Notes: generated by a model from the letters alone, not told the origin. 28,401 nucleotides of DNA from an uncultured Pseudomonas sp. (GCA_946886875.1 CAMPJN010000006.1:1-28401); one strand, 5' to 3'. Counted from the stretch's first letter, positions 7,237-15,433 are shown. Numbers and translations: made by a program.

Positions 7237-8661
7237 ATGACATTTCAGCCCGGTGGGCGCCGTTCGATACTCCAGCGGCGAAGCAGTACCAGCAACAGCA
7301 TCCAGGCAGGTCTTGATGGTATCGCGGTAACCGGCGTCTCCTGGTGGCTGGTCGACTATCACATCGGATTCCTTACGCCGGCCTATGTGATCATGATCCT
7401 GTTACTGCTAGGTGCGCTGGCAGTCGTGTATGACCACTATGCAATCTACCGCAGCAATGTCGGCTTTACCCTTAAGGCATTCAAGCTTTTCAAGGCCTGG
7501 ACGGCCACATTTGCCTTTCTCGTCGCCATGGCTTTTCTGACCAAGCAAAGCGAGCAGTATTCGCGCTTGTTGGTGGGGCAGTTGTTTTTTGGTGGATTCT
7601 TCGTCCAGTTGCTGTTGCATGTGGCGATGCGCGAAGTGCAAAAAAAGCTGTTGAATCATCCGGATCAGCTGGATAACGCGCTAATTATCGGCTCGGGGCG
7701 TTTGGCTAATTTCCTTCACCAGAAAATCAGCGATAACCCCTGGCTCGGTCAGCGAATGGTGGGCTGTGTGCTGATCAAGGCGGGCGATGAGCCTGCTTCA
7801 GCGGTCCCTGAGGACTCACGACATCCGTCGGTATTGGGTGATATTTCCGACCTCGACGAGCTGATCGAGCGGCATGCCATTCGTACCGTCTATTTCGTCA
7901 CGCCGCTGGATGCCTCCGAGGTGATTGAGGAGGTTTACCTCAGGCTGCTCGATAAGCACATCGCGGTTAATTGGGTGCCGGACATCTTTTCGCTGCGCCT
8001 GATCAATCACAGTGTTCGTGAGATCGCCGGCATTCCCGTGCTGACCTTGTCTGAAACCCCGCTGATGGGGATGCGCCTGTTTCTGAAGAACCTTGAAGAC
8101 AGGCTGCTGGCTTCCCTCGCTTTGATACTGGTCGCGCCCTTGCTTCTGGTTATTGCTATTGCGATCAAGCTCGATAGTCCTGGGCCGGTATTTTTCCGCC
8201 AGGAACGCATGGGCTGGAGCGGCGGGATCTTCCGTATCTGGAAGTTCCGCAGCATGGTCGTCCATCAAGTAGAGGATGGCATCGTCAAGCAGGCTCAAAA
8301 GAATGACCCACGGGTGACCAGGGTAGGAGCCTTTATTCGCCGAACGAGCCTGGATGAGCTGCCGCAATTGTTTAACGTACTGCTGGGGGAAATGTCCCTG
8401 GTGGGCCCTCGCCCGCACGCCATTCAGCACGACGAGGAGTATTCGGACAGCATCGTCGATTACTTTGCCCGTCACCATATCAAGCCAGGTATCACCGGTC
8501 TGGCCCAGGTGCGTGGCTTTCGTGGCGAGACGCGGGATATAGAGCAGATGATTCAGCGAGTCGAGTCCGATATCGAATACATCAACAACTGGTCGCTTTG
8601 GCTCGATTTCATCATCCTTTTGCGCACGGTGTTTGCTTTCACGGGGAAGCAGGCTTACTGA
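7237..8661 (+). CDS. Undecaprenyl-phosphate glycosyl-1-phosphate transferase (priming enzyme)
   Basis: Polyisoprenyl-phosphate hexose-1-phosphate transferase of the WcaJ/WbaP type (474 residues). It moves a sugar-phosphate, probably glucose- or galactose-1-P, from the UDP-sugar to undecaprenyl phosphate at the inner membrane and so starts each repeat unit. Four N-terminal membrane helices (about 25-130) are followed by a Rossmann-like segment (about 145-270, [11 protein letters not shown]). The catalytic domain comes after a further helix (about 290-312): [19 protein letters not shown] (about 336-340), SLDELPQ with the Asp373-Glu374 pair, and SLVGPRPHA. It is alone between two gaps and is preceded by a long structured leader, so it is probably transcribed from its own promoter. 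The SD is weak. Confidence 0.93.
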   Translation: MTFQPGGRRSILQRRSSTSNSIQAGLDGIAVTGVSWWLVDYHIGFLTPAYVIMILLLLGALAVVYDHYAIYRSNVGFTLKAFKLFKAWTATFAFLVAMAFLTKQSEQYSRLLVGQLFFGGFFVQLLLHVAMREVQKKLLNHPDQLDNALIIGSGRLANFLHQKISDNPWLGQRMVGCVLIKAGDEPASAVPEDSRHPSVLGDISDLDELIERHAIRTVYFVTPLDASEVIEEVYLRLLDKHIAVNWVPDIFSLRLINHSVREIAGIPVLTLSETPLMGMRLFLKNLEDRLLASLALILVAPLLLVIAIAIKLDSPGPVFFRQERMGWSGGIFRIWKFRSMVVHQVEDGIVKQAQKNDPRVTRVGAFIRRTSLDELPQLFNVLLGEMSLVGPRPHAIQHDEEYSDSIVDYFARHHIKPGITGLAQVRGFRGETRDIEQMIQRVESDIEYINNWSLWLDFIILLRTVFAFTGKQAY

Positions 8662-8788
8662 CCAGCTGACAGTTGCTGGGTCCGCTACCAGTGTGCGGAC
8701 GACAGGTGCTGGTTTATCCCGTCGTCAGTCTGTTTTATCGCGTCGAGTATTTGACGAACCTGTCAGGATTTCTGTTTTTTCTATCTGG

Positions 8789-8810
8789 TTGACGTGATGT
8801 TGACGTGATG
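8789..8810 (+). repeat. Perfect tandem duplication of an 11-bp unit
   Basis: TTGACGTGATG occurs twice back to back (8789-8799 and 8800-8810). Each copy begins with TTGACG, close to the sigma-70 -35 hexamer, so the duplication makes two possible -35 elements or two half-sites one helical turn apart upstream of the cargo gene. Confidence 0.85.
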
Positions 8811-8828
8811 GCGTTATGCCTATAGGAT
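8800..8828 (+). promoter_or_regulatory. Candidate sigma-70 promoter of the VPLPA cargo gene
   Basis: TTGACG (8800-8805, five of six -35 bases) is separated by exactly 17 bases from TAGGAT (8823-8828, four of six -10 bases). Transcription would start about 60 bases before the ATG at 8894. Motif-based only. Confidence 0.4.
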
Positions 8829-8893
8829 CGCCACCACCTGTCAACTGTACCTCTGTACAAACACAGAATATTTCTCTGCACAGGGAGTGTGTA

Positions 8894-9574
8894 ATGCGCC
8901 TAGTGTTGCTCATAAAATCCCTTTTGTTATTGCTGCTGCTAAATGGCGCGCTCTGTTCCTATGCCAATGCGGCGAGCTTGGCATACGAATTCACCCGCGT
9001 TAGCAGCAACTCAGCTGAAAATCTTGGGGGGCAGCTCGGCATGCTGGTCACCGAGCAGCCGGGAGGGGCGCTCTTTACGTTTAGTAATCGCCTTGGCGTG
9101 CCTGCGTCGATCACCGATATCTATTTCGATGATGCCCAGCCTGTCTTATTCAACAGCATCGCCTATCACGCCGATTCAGGCGTGGGAGTTTCCTTCGACA
9201 GCCAGGCTGCGCCGGCGAATCTTCCTGGCGGTAACGTCATTGGTTTTCTGGCTGATTTCTCCGGCGATGCCAATGCGCAGAGCGTCGAAGGCGGCGTGGC
9301 CACTAAGGGGGTTAAGAAAAATGGCGTCAACACTGCCGATGAGTGGGTTAGCTTCCTAGGGCTTTGGGCTAATGCGGGTTCGTTCGATGGTTTGATCGCG
9401 GCCTTTGCCGACGGTCATTTCCGGGTCGGCTTGCATGTCCAGGCTATTGGACTGGCTGGGCGGTCCGACTCCTATGTCAATCAACCGAGTCCCGTGCCGC
9501 TGCCTGCCGCGGCATGGTTATTTGCGTCCGCGTTGTTTGGTTTCATTGTGGTCGCCAGCCGACGGAAGGTGTAG
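8894..9574 (+). CDS. VPLPA-CTERM sorting-domain protein
   Basis: Secreted exosortase cargo of 226 residues. The start at 8894 is set by AGGGAG six bases upstream and by the signal peptide that follows (MRLVLLIKSLLLLLLL..., cleavage near ANA-A); a longer frame from 8816 has no such support. The mature part has a FTFSNRLGVPASITDIYFDD segment and a late FRVGLHVQAIG segment, features I recognise from a common but uncharacterised family of PEP-CTERM proteins. The tail is VPLPA (about 201-205), a hydrophobic helix, then SRRKV. No enzymatic motif is seen. It probably shares a transcript with the next cargo gene, whose start follows 36 bases after this stop. A structural or matrix role is inferred. 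Confidence 0.88.
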   Translation: MRLVLLIKSLLLLLLLNGALCSYANAASLAYEFTRVSSNSAENLGGQLGMLVTEQPGGALFTFSNRLGVPASITDIYFDDAQPVLFNSIAYHADSGVGVSFDSQAAPANLPGGNVIGFLADFSGDANAQSVEGGVATKGVKKNGVNTADEWVSFLGLWANAGSFDGLIAAFADGHFRVGLHVQAIGLAGRSDSYVNQPSPVPLPAAAWLFASALFGFIVVASRRKV

Positions 9575-9610
9575 ATGATGGCTCTTGGTTTTCGCGGTAA
9601 AGGGGGAACT

Positions 9611-10189
9611 ATGAAAATGTTTCGCAAACTGGGCTTGGCGGCAGTAATGCTGGTGTCTGCGCAGGTGGCAACGGCTGCAAGTGTTTCAAATATGGGCTTT
9701 GAAAGCGGTAATCTTGCTCCTTGGATCGGTACCGGGACCGTGGTGAACGATGCCGCAACGGCGTACCAGGGTGATTGGTATGGCCAGTTGGTGGGCAATC
9801 AGAGCCTGTTTCAAACGGTAAGTCTGGTCGCTGGCCAGAAATACGACTTTATGTGGCGCTTCATCGCTGGCGATTACATGCCCTACAATGACGCTTCGTT
9901 CGTCATCACTGATGCCGGTTACAATCTTCTGGCGAACGTGGCGACTGTAGGTGACTACGGCGATAGCGGCTGGCAGTACTACAGCTGGATCCCCAACGTT
10001 AACTACAATGGCCCGCTGGTATTCGGCGTGAGCAATATTCTGGATAACGGGCTCGACTCCAAGCTTCTGCTCGACGCGGCTGTACCGCTACCGGGGGCTG
10101 CGCTGTTGTTCGGTTCCGCCTTGCTGGGTGCTGGCGTGCTGCGTCGCCGCAGGATGGCTGCCAAGAAGCTTGAAATGGTCGCTGTCTGA
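9611..10189 (+). CDS. VPLP-CTERM sorting-domain protein, beta-sandwich type
   Basis: Exosortase cargo of 192 residues. The ATG at 9611 is preceded by AGGGGG at five bases; an in-frame ATG at 9575 has no SD. Signal peptide to about ATAA. The mature protein opens with SNMGFESGNLAPW, typical of small carbohydrate-binding-like beta-sandwich (CBM4/9-like) modules in PEP-CTERM proteins, and is rich in aromatic residues. Binding to polysaccharide is plausible but inferred. The sorting tail is VPLPG (about 158-162), a hydrophobic helix and RRRR (about 178-181). It is unusual in having eleven more residues after the Arg cluster (ending KKLEMVAV), where most family tails end within a few residues. It is followed by a strong terminator. 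Confidence 0.88.
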   Translation: MKMFRKLGLAAVMLVSAQVATAASVSNMGFESGNLAPWIGTGTVVNDAATAYQGDWYGQLVGNQSLFQTVSLVAGQKYDFMWRFIAGDYMPYNDASFVITDAGYNLLANVATVGDYGDSGWQYYSWIPNVNYNGPLVFGVSNILDNGLDSKLLLDAAVPLPGAALLFGSALLGAGVLRRRRMAAKKLEMVAV

Positions 10190-10205
10190 TCATCGTTCTG
10201 GATTG

Positions 10206-10233
10206 AAAAGGGGAGGCGTGCCTCCCCTTTTTA
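10206..10233 (+). terminator. Intrinsic terminator after the cargo genes
   Basis: AAAAGGGGAGG, a short loop, then CCTCCCCTTTTT: a seven-pair GC stem extended by A/T pairs and followed by a T-run. It lies 17 bases after the stop of the second cargo gene and about 40 bases before the start of the next gene. Confidence 0.88.
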
Positions 10234-10274
10234 TTGGGCGGCGATTTACCTGATTACTTCATCGGAGAAACCCA

Positions 10275-10829
10275 ATGTCGCGTTTGTTGCTCGCGTTCTT
10301 TACTCTGGCGATCTGGGCAGGATCTGCGACTGCCGACGAAAAAGGTGAGGCTTACTTGCTCAGCCCAGGTGATTCCATTCTGATTTCCGTGTGGCGTGAA
10401 GAAAATCTACATCTGGAAGTGCGGGTGCTCCCCGATGGCAGCATCACCTTCCCGCTGGCGGGGCGTGTCGAGGTCGCCGGGCTTGATTCCACCACTGCAG
10501 CACAAAACATTGCGGCCAGGCTTGAAAAGTACCTGCCCGACCCGAGCGTCAGCGTTGTCGTTACCGGCACCGCAGGCAACCTCGTCTATATCCTGGGCAA
10601 AGTGGCGAAGCCCGGCCCGGTAGTGATGGCCGCTCCTACCTCAGTGTTACAGGCGTTGAGTATGTCGGGTGGGCTCGACAAATTTGCCGACAAGGATGCC
10701 ATCAAGGTGGTTCGGGGCAGGGGGCAAGCTCAGGAGATACTGCCCGTTCGCTACAAGGAGTTGATCTCCGGGCGGGACATGGCCACCAATTTCCAATTGC
10801 AGGCTGGCGACACACTTGTTGTGCCTTAG
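10275..10829 (+). CDS. Polysaccharide export (OPX/Wza-family) protein, short form
   Basis: Periplasmic export protein of 184 residues with a Sec signal (cleavage near ATA-D, residue 20). A Poly_export domain (about 26-97: LSPGDSILISVW, LPDGSITFPLAG) precedes one SLBB domain (about 103-150: LVYILGKVAKPG). It is half the length of Wza, has no lipobox Cys and lacks the C-terminal amphipathic helix that forms Wza's outer-membrane pore. Short OPX proteins of this kind are known to work with a separate beta-barrel, and just such a gene follows. The SD GGAGA precedes the ATG. It is first in the export gene group, immediately after a terminator. Confidence 0.92.
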   Translation: MSRLLLAFFTLAIWAGSATADEKGEAYLLSPGDSILISVWREENLHLEVRVLPDGSITFPLAGRVEVAGLDSTTAAQNIAARLEKYLPDPSVSVVVTGTAGNLVYILGKVAKPGPVVMAAPTSVLQALSMSGGLDKFADKDAIKVVRGRGQAQEILPVRYKELISGRDMATNFQLQAGDTLVVP

Positions 10830-10847
10830 CTTGGGTCGGGGATTATC

Positions 10848-11963
10848 GTGATCGCGCTACGAGCGGCCCGCGTCGCGACCGCAGCCTTGCTCTTGTTGCT
10901 GTCTGGCGTGACTCATGCTGCCAGTTGGCATGCAGCAGTGGCGTTGCCGATGACCGTCGAGCACGACACTAATCCACGGCTCGATGCTGATGGCGACGAA
11001 GGCGTCACCCGTACAACCTTGGTGCCTGATTACAACCTTGTAGGCACTTTCGGGCGAGATGAGTTGCAGCTTGGTATTGGTATGCATCTGGAGCGCTCGT
11101 CCGACCAGTCGATCAGCCTGAACCGCGAGGATCCCAAGCTGCGGCTCGGCTGGCAGCGCGAGAGCGAGACGGGTGGTTTTGGTCTCGCAGCGAAATATGA
11201 CGAAAGCTCTACGCTGTCCAGCTCGCTTGCAGAAACCGGAGTAGTCGCCAGCGATGGCACGCGCAAGCAGCACGCGTTGTCCGGCAATTGGCGCGAAGCC
11301 ATCAGCGAGCGCAGCACCCTGGCTAGCGATGTGCAGTACAGCAGCGTCGATTACGATGACCAGGTATCGACCAGCTATGACGACCTTTCGACCAGTTTCA
11401 GTTGGACCTATGCCCTTAGCGAGCGGGTCGAGCCATTCAGCCGTTTTGCCCTAAGTCGCTACATGCCGGAGGACGCCGCCGAGGCAGCCTCCTCAACCAG
11501 TTACACTCCCACCGCGGGCGTTCGGCTGACGTTCTCTGAGCGGCTTGAAGGGACCTTGCGCGCGGGAGTCAATCGGATTTCGGGCGGGCAAAGCAGTGCC
11601 AGTTGGCAAGGCGGTTTTGAGCTGCTCTATACCGGCGAGCGTTTTGCTGCCAGCGTCGATGCCGGTCGCAGTACGGTCGCCAGTGGCGAGGGTGGGTTCG
11701 TCGAGGTCAACCAACTGCGTAGTACCTGGCGTTATGCCGTCGACGAAACCACCAGCGCCGGCGTTGACGCCTCATGGCAAGACAATAAAGGGCAAACCCC
11801 AAATACCATGCGACAATTCGCGGCTTGGGCAAGTCGGGAGCTCTCGCCTTTCTGGGTGACACGCCTCTCCATTGCCTACAAGCAACGTCAGCAAGATGGC
11901 CGGCCCGATGCCAGCGCTAATATCCTTGGGGTGACGCTGATTTACAGCCACCCCGATTTTTGA
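10848..11963 (+). CDS. Outer-membrane beta-barrel export porin (BBP2/Wzp-like)
   Basis: A 371-residue secreted barrel protein starting at a GTG, with a signal peptide ending about residue 24 (THA-A). The mature protein is a run of alternating polar and aromatic strands with short turns and ends in Phe (ILGVTLIYSHPDF), the outer-membrane assembly signal. It matches the putative beta-barrel porin type found next to OPX genes (Wzp/EpsX in Myxococcus, EpsL-like in PEP-CTERM loci). Its likely role is to form the polymer exit pore in the outer membrane that the short OPX protein cannot make alone. It begins 18 bases after the OPX stop. The exact subfamily is not certain. Confidence 0.8.
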   Translation: MIALRAARVATAALLLLLSGVTHAASWHAAVALPMTVEHDTNPRLDADGDEGVTRTTLVPDYNLVGTFGRDELQLGIGMHLERSSDQSISLNREDPKLRLGWQRESETGGFGLAAKYDESSTLSSSLAETGVVASDGTRKQHALSGNWREAISERSTLASDVQYSSVDYDDQVSTSYDDLSTSFSWTYALSERVEPFSRFALSRYMPEDAAEAASSTSYTPTAGVRLTFSERLEGTLRAGVNRISGGQSSASWQGGFELLYTGERFAASVDAGRSTVASGEGGFVEVNQLRSTWRYAVDETTSAGVDASWQDNKGQTPNTMRQFAAWASRELSPFWVTRLSIAYKQRQQDGRPDASANILGVTLIYSHPDF

Positions 11964-11983
11964 ATTCCAGTTGTGCGGTCGCC

Positions 11984-13555
11984 ATGAACTCCGAATACGA
12001 ACTCACCCTTAACGACTACATCGCTGTACTCAAGCGTAGAGCCCTGCTGCTGTGCCTGAGCTTTTCGCTCATTCTCGGCGTGAGTTTGCTGGTGGCCGTG
12101 GCGATTCCGCCGGTCTACCAGTCAACCGGCACCATCCTGGTCGAGTCGCAGCAGATCTCTTCGGACTTGGTCGCTGCGAGCAACAGTACCTATGCTGACG
12201 AGCGCATCGAGATTATTCGCCAGCGGGTAATGACCCGCGAACACCTGATCCGCATCATCGACAAATATCGGCTGTTTGCCGACGAAGGCAAAACGCTGAC
12301 CGTATCGGAAAAGATCGATGAAATGCGCCGGGCGATCAACGTGTCCCTGGTTAATGCCGAGATCAAAGGGCGCGGGCTGGCGACCATCGCTTTTCGCCTT
12401 TCCTTCGACCACCAGCGGCCAGAAGTCGCGAACAAGGTGGCCAACGAATTGGTAACGCTGTTTCTCGACGAGAACATCAAGCAGCGCACCGAGCGAGCCA
12501 ATGAGACCACTGAGTTCCTCACCCGCGAGGCGGACAAACTTAGGGTCGATCTGGAGAAGCTGGAAAACCAGGTCGCGGCTTTCAAGCAAGAACACGGCGA
12601 CGCTCTTCCTGAGCATCAGGAGCTGCGCATGAGCATGCTGTCGCGCACCGAAGCCGAGTTGAAAGAGATCGATCGCGACTACAAGACAGCGCAGGAAGAG
12701 TTGCGCTTCCTCGATCTCGAACTCTCCGCGGCAAACGCCGGTTTAGCGCCTGCGACCAATGCGCCTGGTGCGGCAGTCGAAGCGCCCCAGGATTTGGCCA
12801 GCCTCAAGGCGGAATATGCTCGGCTGCTTTCGCTGTACAAGGAAGCGCATCCGGATGTGCGTGCCGTCAAACGCAAGATTGCCGCGCTAGAAGCTGCCGG
12901 TACTGATGCGGGCGCTAGCAACCCGCTTTCCCAGGCCAGCCTCGAGGTTGCCAGGGTTCAGGCGAAGATAGCTGCAACAGAGATTCGTGCCGGATCGCTG
13001 GCAGCGCAAAAACAGATTTTGCTGAGCAAAATCGAAGACTACGAACGTAAGATCCTGCAGACGCCACAAGTGGAGCGCGGCTTGATCACGTTGATGCGTG
13101 ACCATGACAATGCCCGTAAGAAATACGAAGAAATCCGCACCAAGCAGATGAGTGCGCAGATATCCGAAAACCTCGAGCAGGAAAACAAAGCCGAGCGCTT
13201 CATGTTGCTTGAGCCGCCGTTGATGCCGGAAAAACCGGTAAAACCCAATCGTAAGAAGATAGCCGCCTTGGGCTTGTTCCTCGCCCTGGCTGGCTCCGGC
13301 GGTTTGGTTGTGCTTCTGGAGACCCTGAATCAGCGGGTGCGCGGTGTCGATGCGCTGGCAAGCGTCTTGGGTCGGCGCGTACTGGTTGCCATTCCCTACA
13401 TTGCCACCCAGGCAGAACTGGCCCGCCGCCGGAAGTGGCTAAAACTTGTGATCGTCTCCGGTGCCGTGACTGTGACTACCGTGCTGGTGGCTGTGCATCT
13501 GTTCTATATGCCACTGGATCTTCTGGTGTTTAAAGCCCTGGCCCGGTTCGAATAA
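11984..13555 (+). CDS. Wzz-type polysaccharide copolymerase (chain-length determinant)
   Basis: Inner-membrane polysaccharide copolymerase of 523 residues from the ATG at 11984; a TTG at 11960 would add eight residues and overlap the barrel stop, but no SD favours it. A Wzz domain starts at NDYIAVLKRRALLL with the first membrane helix at about 20-42. The long periplasmic part has coiled-coil stretches (about 160-260 and 310-390) ending in the conserved Pro-rich LMPEKPVKPNRKK before helix two (about 425-446). A third helix near the C-terminus (about 485-505) is an addition to the basic plan. There is no kinase domain; the partner ATPase is the next gene. The size and layout fit the chain-length proteins of exosortase-linked EPS loci. 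Confidence 0.9.
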   Translation: MNSEYELTLNDYIAVLKRRALLLCLSFSLILGVSLLVAVAIPPVYQSTGTILVESQQISSDLVAASNSTYADERIEIIRQRVMTREHLIRIIDKYRLFADEGKTLTVSEKIDEMRRAINVSLVNAEIKGRGLATIAFRLSFDHQRPEVANKVANELVTLFLDENIKQRTERANETTEFLTREADKLRVDLEKLENQVAAFKQEHGDALPEHQELRMSMLSRTEAELKEIDRDYKTAQEELRFLDLELSAANAGLAPATNAPGAAVEAPQDLASLKAEYARLLSLYKEAHPDVRAVKRKIAALEAAGTDAGASNPLSQASLEVARVQAKIAATEIRAGSLAAQKQILLSKIEDYERKILQTPQVERGLITLMRDHDNARKKYEEIRTKQMSAQISENLEQENKAERFMLLEPPLMPEKPVKPNRKKIAALGLFLALAGSGGLVVLLETLNQRVRGVDALASVLGRRVLVAIPYIATQAELARRRKWLKLVIVSGAVTVTTVLVAVHLFYMPLDLLVFKALARFE

Positions 13556-13567
13556 AGGCGAATAGCG

Positions 13568-14371
13568 ATGGAAAGAATCAAGCAGGCGATTGAGAAAGCC
13601 AAACAGCAGGCTTCGCCAAGTGCCAGCCAACCACAGCTCATGCCATTGGCCGAGCCGGAGACCGAGCTTGCTGCGCTCAGTTACGTGCAGACCAAGGTGG
13701 TTTCGTTGCAGGCAGAACTGCTCGAGCGTAACCGCATCGTCGCCTACAACAAGAACTCGAATATGGGCTGGGCTTTCGACCTGCTGCGTACCCAGGTGCT
13801 GAAAACCATGGAAGAAAACGGCTGGCGCACACTGGCCATTACCTCGCCTACCGCCGAGGCCGGCAAGACGGTACTGGCCATCAACCTGGCAATGAGTATC
13901 GCCCATCACACCACCAAGACGGCGTTGCTGGTCGACTTCGACCTGCGTCGTCCCAAGATTGGCGAGTACCTTGGCCTGCCGATGGATAAATCGCTGAATG
14001 ACTTGCTGGCAGGGGAGGCGGAGTTGCAAGAGGTTCTGGTTAATCCATCCTTGCCGCGGTTCGTTGTCCTGCCGACGCTTAAGCCGGTTTCGCACTCTGC
14101 CGAAGTGCTCTCATCATCCAAGGTCGGTAACTTGATTGCCGATCTGCGCGAGCGTTACGAGTCGCGCATCGTAATTTTCGACCTGCCGCCGCTGCTAAGC
14201 TCCGACGATGCGATTGCCGTACTGCCAAAAATCGACTGCGTTCTGTTGGTGGTTGGCAACGGCATGAGCAGCAAGAAAGAGATCGAAGACAGCCTGCATC
14301 ACCTGCCGGCGGCCAATCTGATAGGCACTGTGCTTAACAAGGTCAAGGCCGAACAGAACGCCTACTACTAG
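13568..14371 (+). CDS. BY-kinase-like ATPase partner of the copolymerase (CpsD/CapB family)
   Basis: Cytoplasmic P-loop protein of 267 residues, related to the tyrosine autokinases that control chain length with Wzz-type partners. Walker A is TSPTAEAGKTVLAINLA (Lys100-Thr101), Walker A' is LLVDFDLRRP (Asp123/Asp125) and Walker B is IVIFDLPP. The start of the P-loop departs from the common PGEGK(S/T): the Gly is Glu and the Glu is Ala. The C-terminus ends in only two tyrosines (Tyr266-Tyr267), a minimal version of the usual Tyr cluster. ATP binding looks intact; autophosphorylation is likely but not certain. It begins 12 bases after the copolymerase gene and is the last plus-strand gene before a convergent junction. 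Confidence 0.88.
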   Translation: MERIKQAIEKAKQQASPSASQPQLMPLAEPETELAALSYVQTKVVSLQAELLERNRIVAYNKNSNMGWAFDLLRTQVLKTMEENGWRTLAITSPTAEAGKTVLAINLAMSIAHHTTKTALLVDFDLRRPKIGEYLGLPMDKSLNDLLAGEAELQEVLVNPSLPRFVVLPTLKPVSHSAEVLSSSKVGNLIADLRERYESRIVIFDLPPLLSSDDAIAVLPKIDCVLLVVGNGMSSKKEIEDSLHHLPAANLIGTVLNKVKAEQNAYY

Positions 14372-14377
14372 CCTGCG

Positions 14378-14409
14378 AGGCTCCGAGCCTGGCGGCTGTC
14401 AGTGCCAGG
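14378..14409. terminator. Possible hairpins at convergent gene ends
   Basis: Between the kinase stop (14371) and the galE stop (14399) lies AGGCTC-C-GAGCCT (14378-14390), overlapping CCTGGC/GCCAGG (14388-14393 with 14404-14409). They could act on converging transcripts, but there is no T-run on either side, so intrinsic termination is uncertain. Confidence 0.3.
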
Positions 14410-15376
14410 GGTATTTCTGCTCCCATGCCCAGGCATGCGCGACTATTTGCTCCAGTGCGGCGAAGCGTGGCTGCCAGCCGAGCAGGGCGCGGGCCCGGCT
14501 GGCATCGGCCACCAGGCGTGGCGGATCGCCGGCGCGGCGTGGCGCTTCGCTGACGGCGATGGCCCTGTCGGTTACCTGGCGCGCGGTATCTATCACCTCT
14601 TGCACAGAAAAGCCCTGGCCATTGCCGAGGTTGAATGCCGTGCTCTGCCCGCCTTCGAGCAGATAATCCAGCGCGAGGGCATGCGCCTGTGCGAGGTCGG
14701 CAACGTGGATGTAATCGCGAATGCAGGTGCCGTCGGGTGTGTCGTAGTCGCGGCCAAATACGGTGATTGTCGGGCGACGACCAGCGGCGGCTTGCAGAAT
14801 CAATGGGATCAGGTGGGTTTCCGGCTCGTGGCGTTCGCCCAGTTGGCCGTCAGGGTCGGCGCCTGCGGCATTGAAGTAGCGTAGGCAGACAGATTTCAAG
14901 CCGTATGCGCGGTCGAAATCCTCCAGCATCTGCTCCACCATCCACTTGCTACGGCCATAGGGATTGATCGCCGCCTTGGGGTGTTCCTCGTCGATGGGCA
15001 CATACGCCGGGTCGCCATAGACGGCGGCAGTCGACGAGAAAATAAAGTGTTTGATCTGCGCTCGCACCATCGCCTGGAGCAATGTAAGGGTTGCGGCCAG
15101 GTTGTTTGCATAGTATTTGCCGGGTTCGATGACCGATTCGCCGACTTGGATGAACGAGGCGAAGTGGAACACAACATCGAAGGTTTGGCTGGCAAACAAG
15201 GCATCAAGCGCGGCCGCATCGGCTATATCCAGTTCCGCCAACGGGCAACCTTGCAAAGCGGCGCGGTGGCCGCTGGAGAAATTGTCCGCTACCACCACTT
15301 TATGACCCGCGCCGAGCAGGTGTTTCACCATATGCGAGCCGATATAACCCGCACCGCCAACTACTAGAACCCTCAT
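14399..15376 (-). CDS. galE: UDP-glucose 4-epimerase
   Basis: Interconverts UDP-glucose and UDP-galactose (325 residues), supplying galactose units. The reverse-strand ATG at 15376 has GGGAG a few bases upstream and starts directly on MRVLVVGGAGYIGSH; an upstream frame to 15403 has no support. Motifs: GGAGYIG (7-13) for NAD, SSTAAVYG (Ser114/Ser115), and the catalytic pair Tyr140/Lys144 in NPYGRSK. RYFNAAGADPDG and the C-terminal DYIHVADLAQAH are typical of GalE. It is convergent with the kinase gene and is the last gene of a three-gene minus-strand block with the glycosidase and polymerase. Confidence 0.95.
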   Translation of the reverse strand: MRVLVVGGAGYIGSHMVKHLLGAGHKVVVADNFSSGHRAALQGCPLAELDIADAAALDALFASQTFDVVFHFASFIQVGESVIEPGKYYANNLAATLTLLQAMVRAQIKHFIFSSTAAVYGDPAYVPIDEEHPKAAINPYGRSKWMVEQMLEDFDRAYGLKSVCLRYFNAAGADPDGQLGERHEPETHLIPLILQAAAGRRPTITVFGRDYDTPDGTCIRDYIHVADLAQAHALALDYLLEGGQSTAFNLGNGQGFSVQEVIDTARQVTDRAIAVSEAPRRAGDPPRLVADASRARALLGWQPRFAALEQIVAHAWAWEQKYPWH

Positions 15377-15433
15377 GCATATCTCCCTGCAAACTGGCGC
15401 CATCCTGCAAGTCGATGCGGGATGGCTGATGAA

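Larger units (their letters stand above)
8662..8893 (+). promoter_or_regulatory. Intergenic region with hairpins and promoter candidate for the VPLPA cargo gene
   Basis: Just after the transferase stop there are two short stem-loops: CCAGC/GCTGG, and GTCCGC/GCGGAC with a 9-base loop. Neither is followed by a clear T-run, so termination here is doubtful. Further on are a tandem 11-bp repeat and a sigma-70-like promoter, described separately. A good SD (AGGGAG, 8882-8887) lies six bases before the ATG at 8894. Confidence 0.4.

Noticed and set aside
7816..8478. Reverse-strand ORF of 220 codons inside the priming-transferase gene
   Set aside because: It is antisense to the catalytic domain with its conserved motifs; its composition is rich in Gln/His/Arg as expected of a shadow frame.
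8662..8720. Stem-loops after the priming-transferase gene as an intrinsic terminator
   Set aside because: Stems are only five to six pairs and no T-run follows, so termination cannot be claimed.
13439..14095. Reverse-strand ORF of 218 codons across the copolymerase and kinase genes
   Set aside because: It spans two well-supported genes on the other strand and shows no domain, SD or signal of its own.
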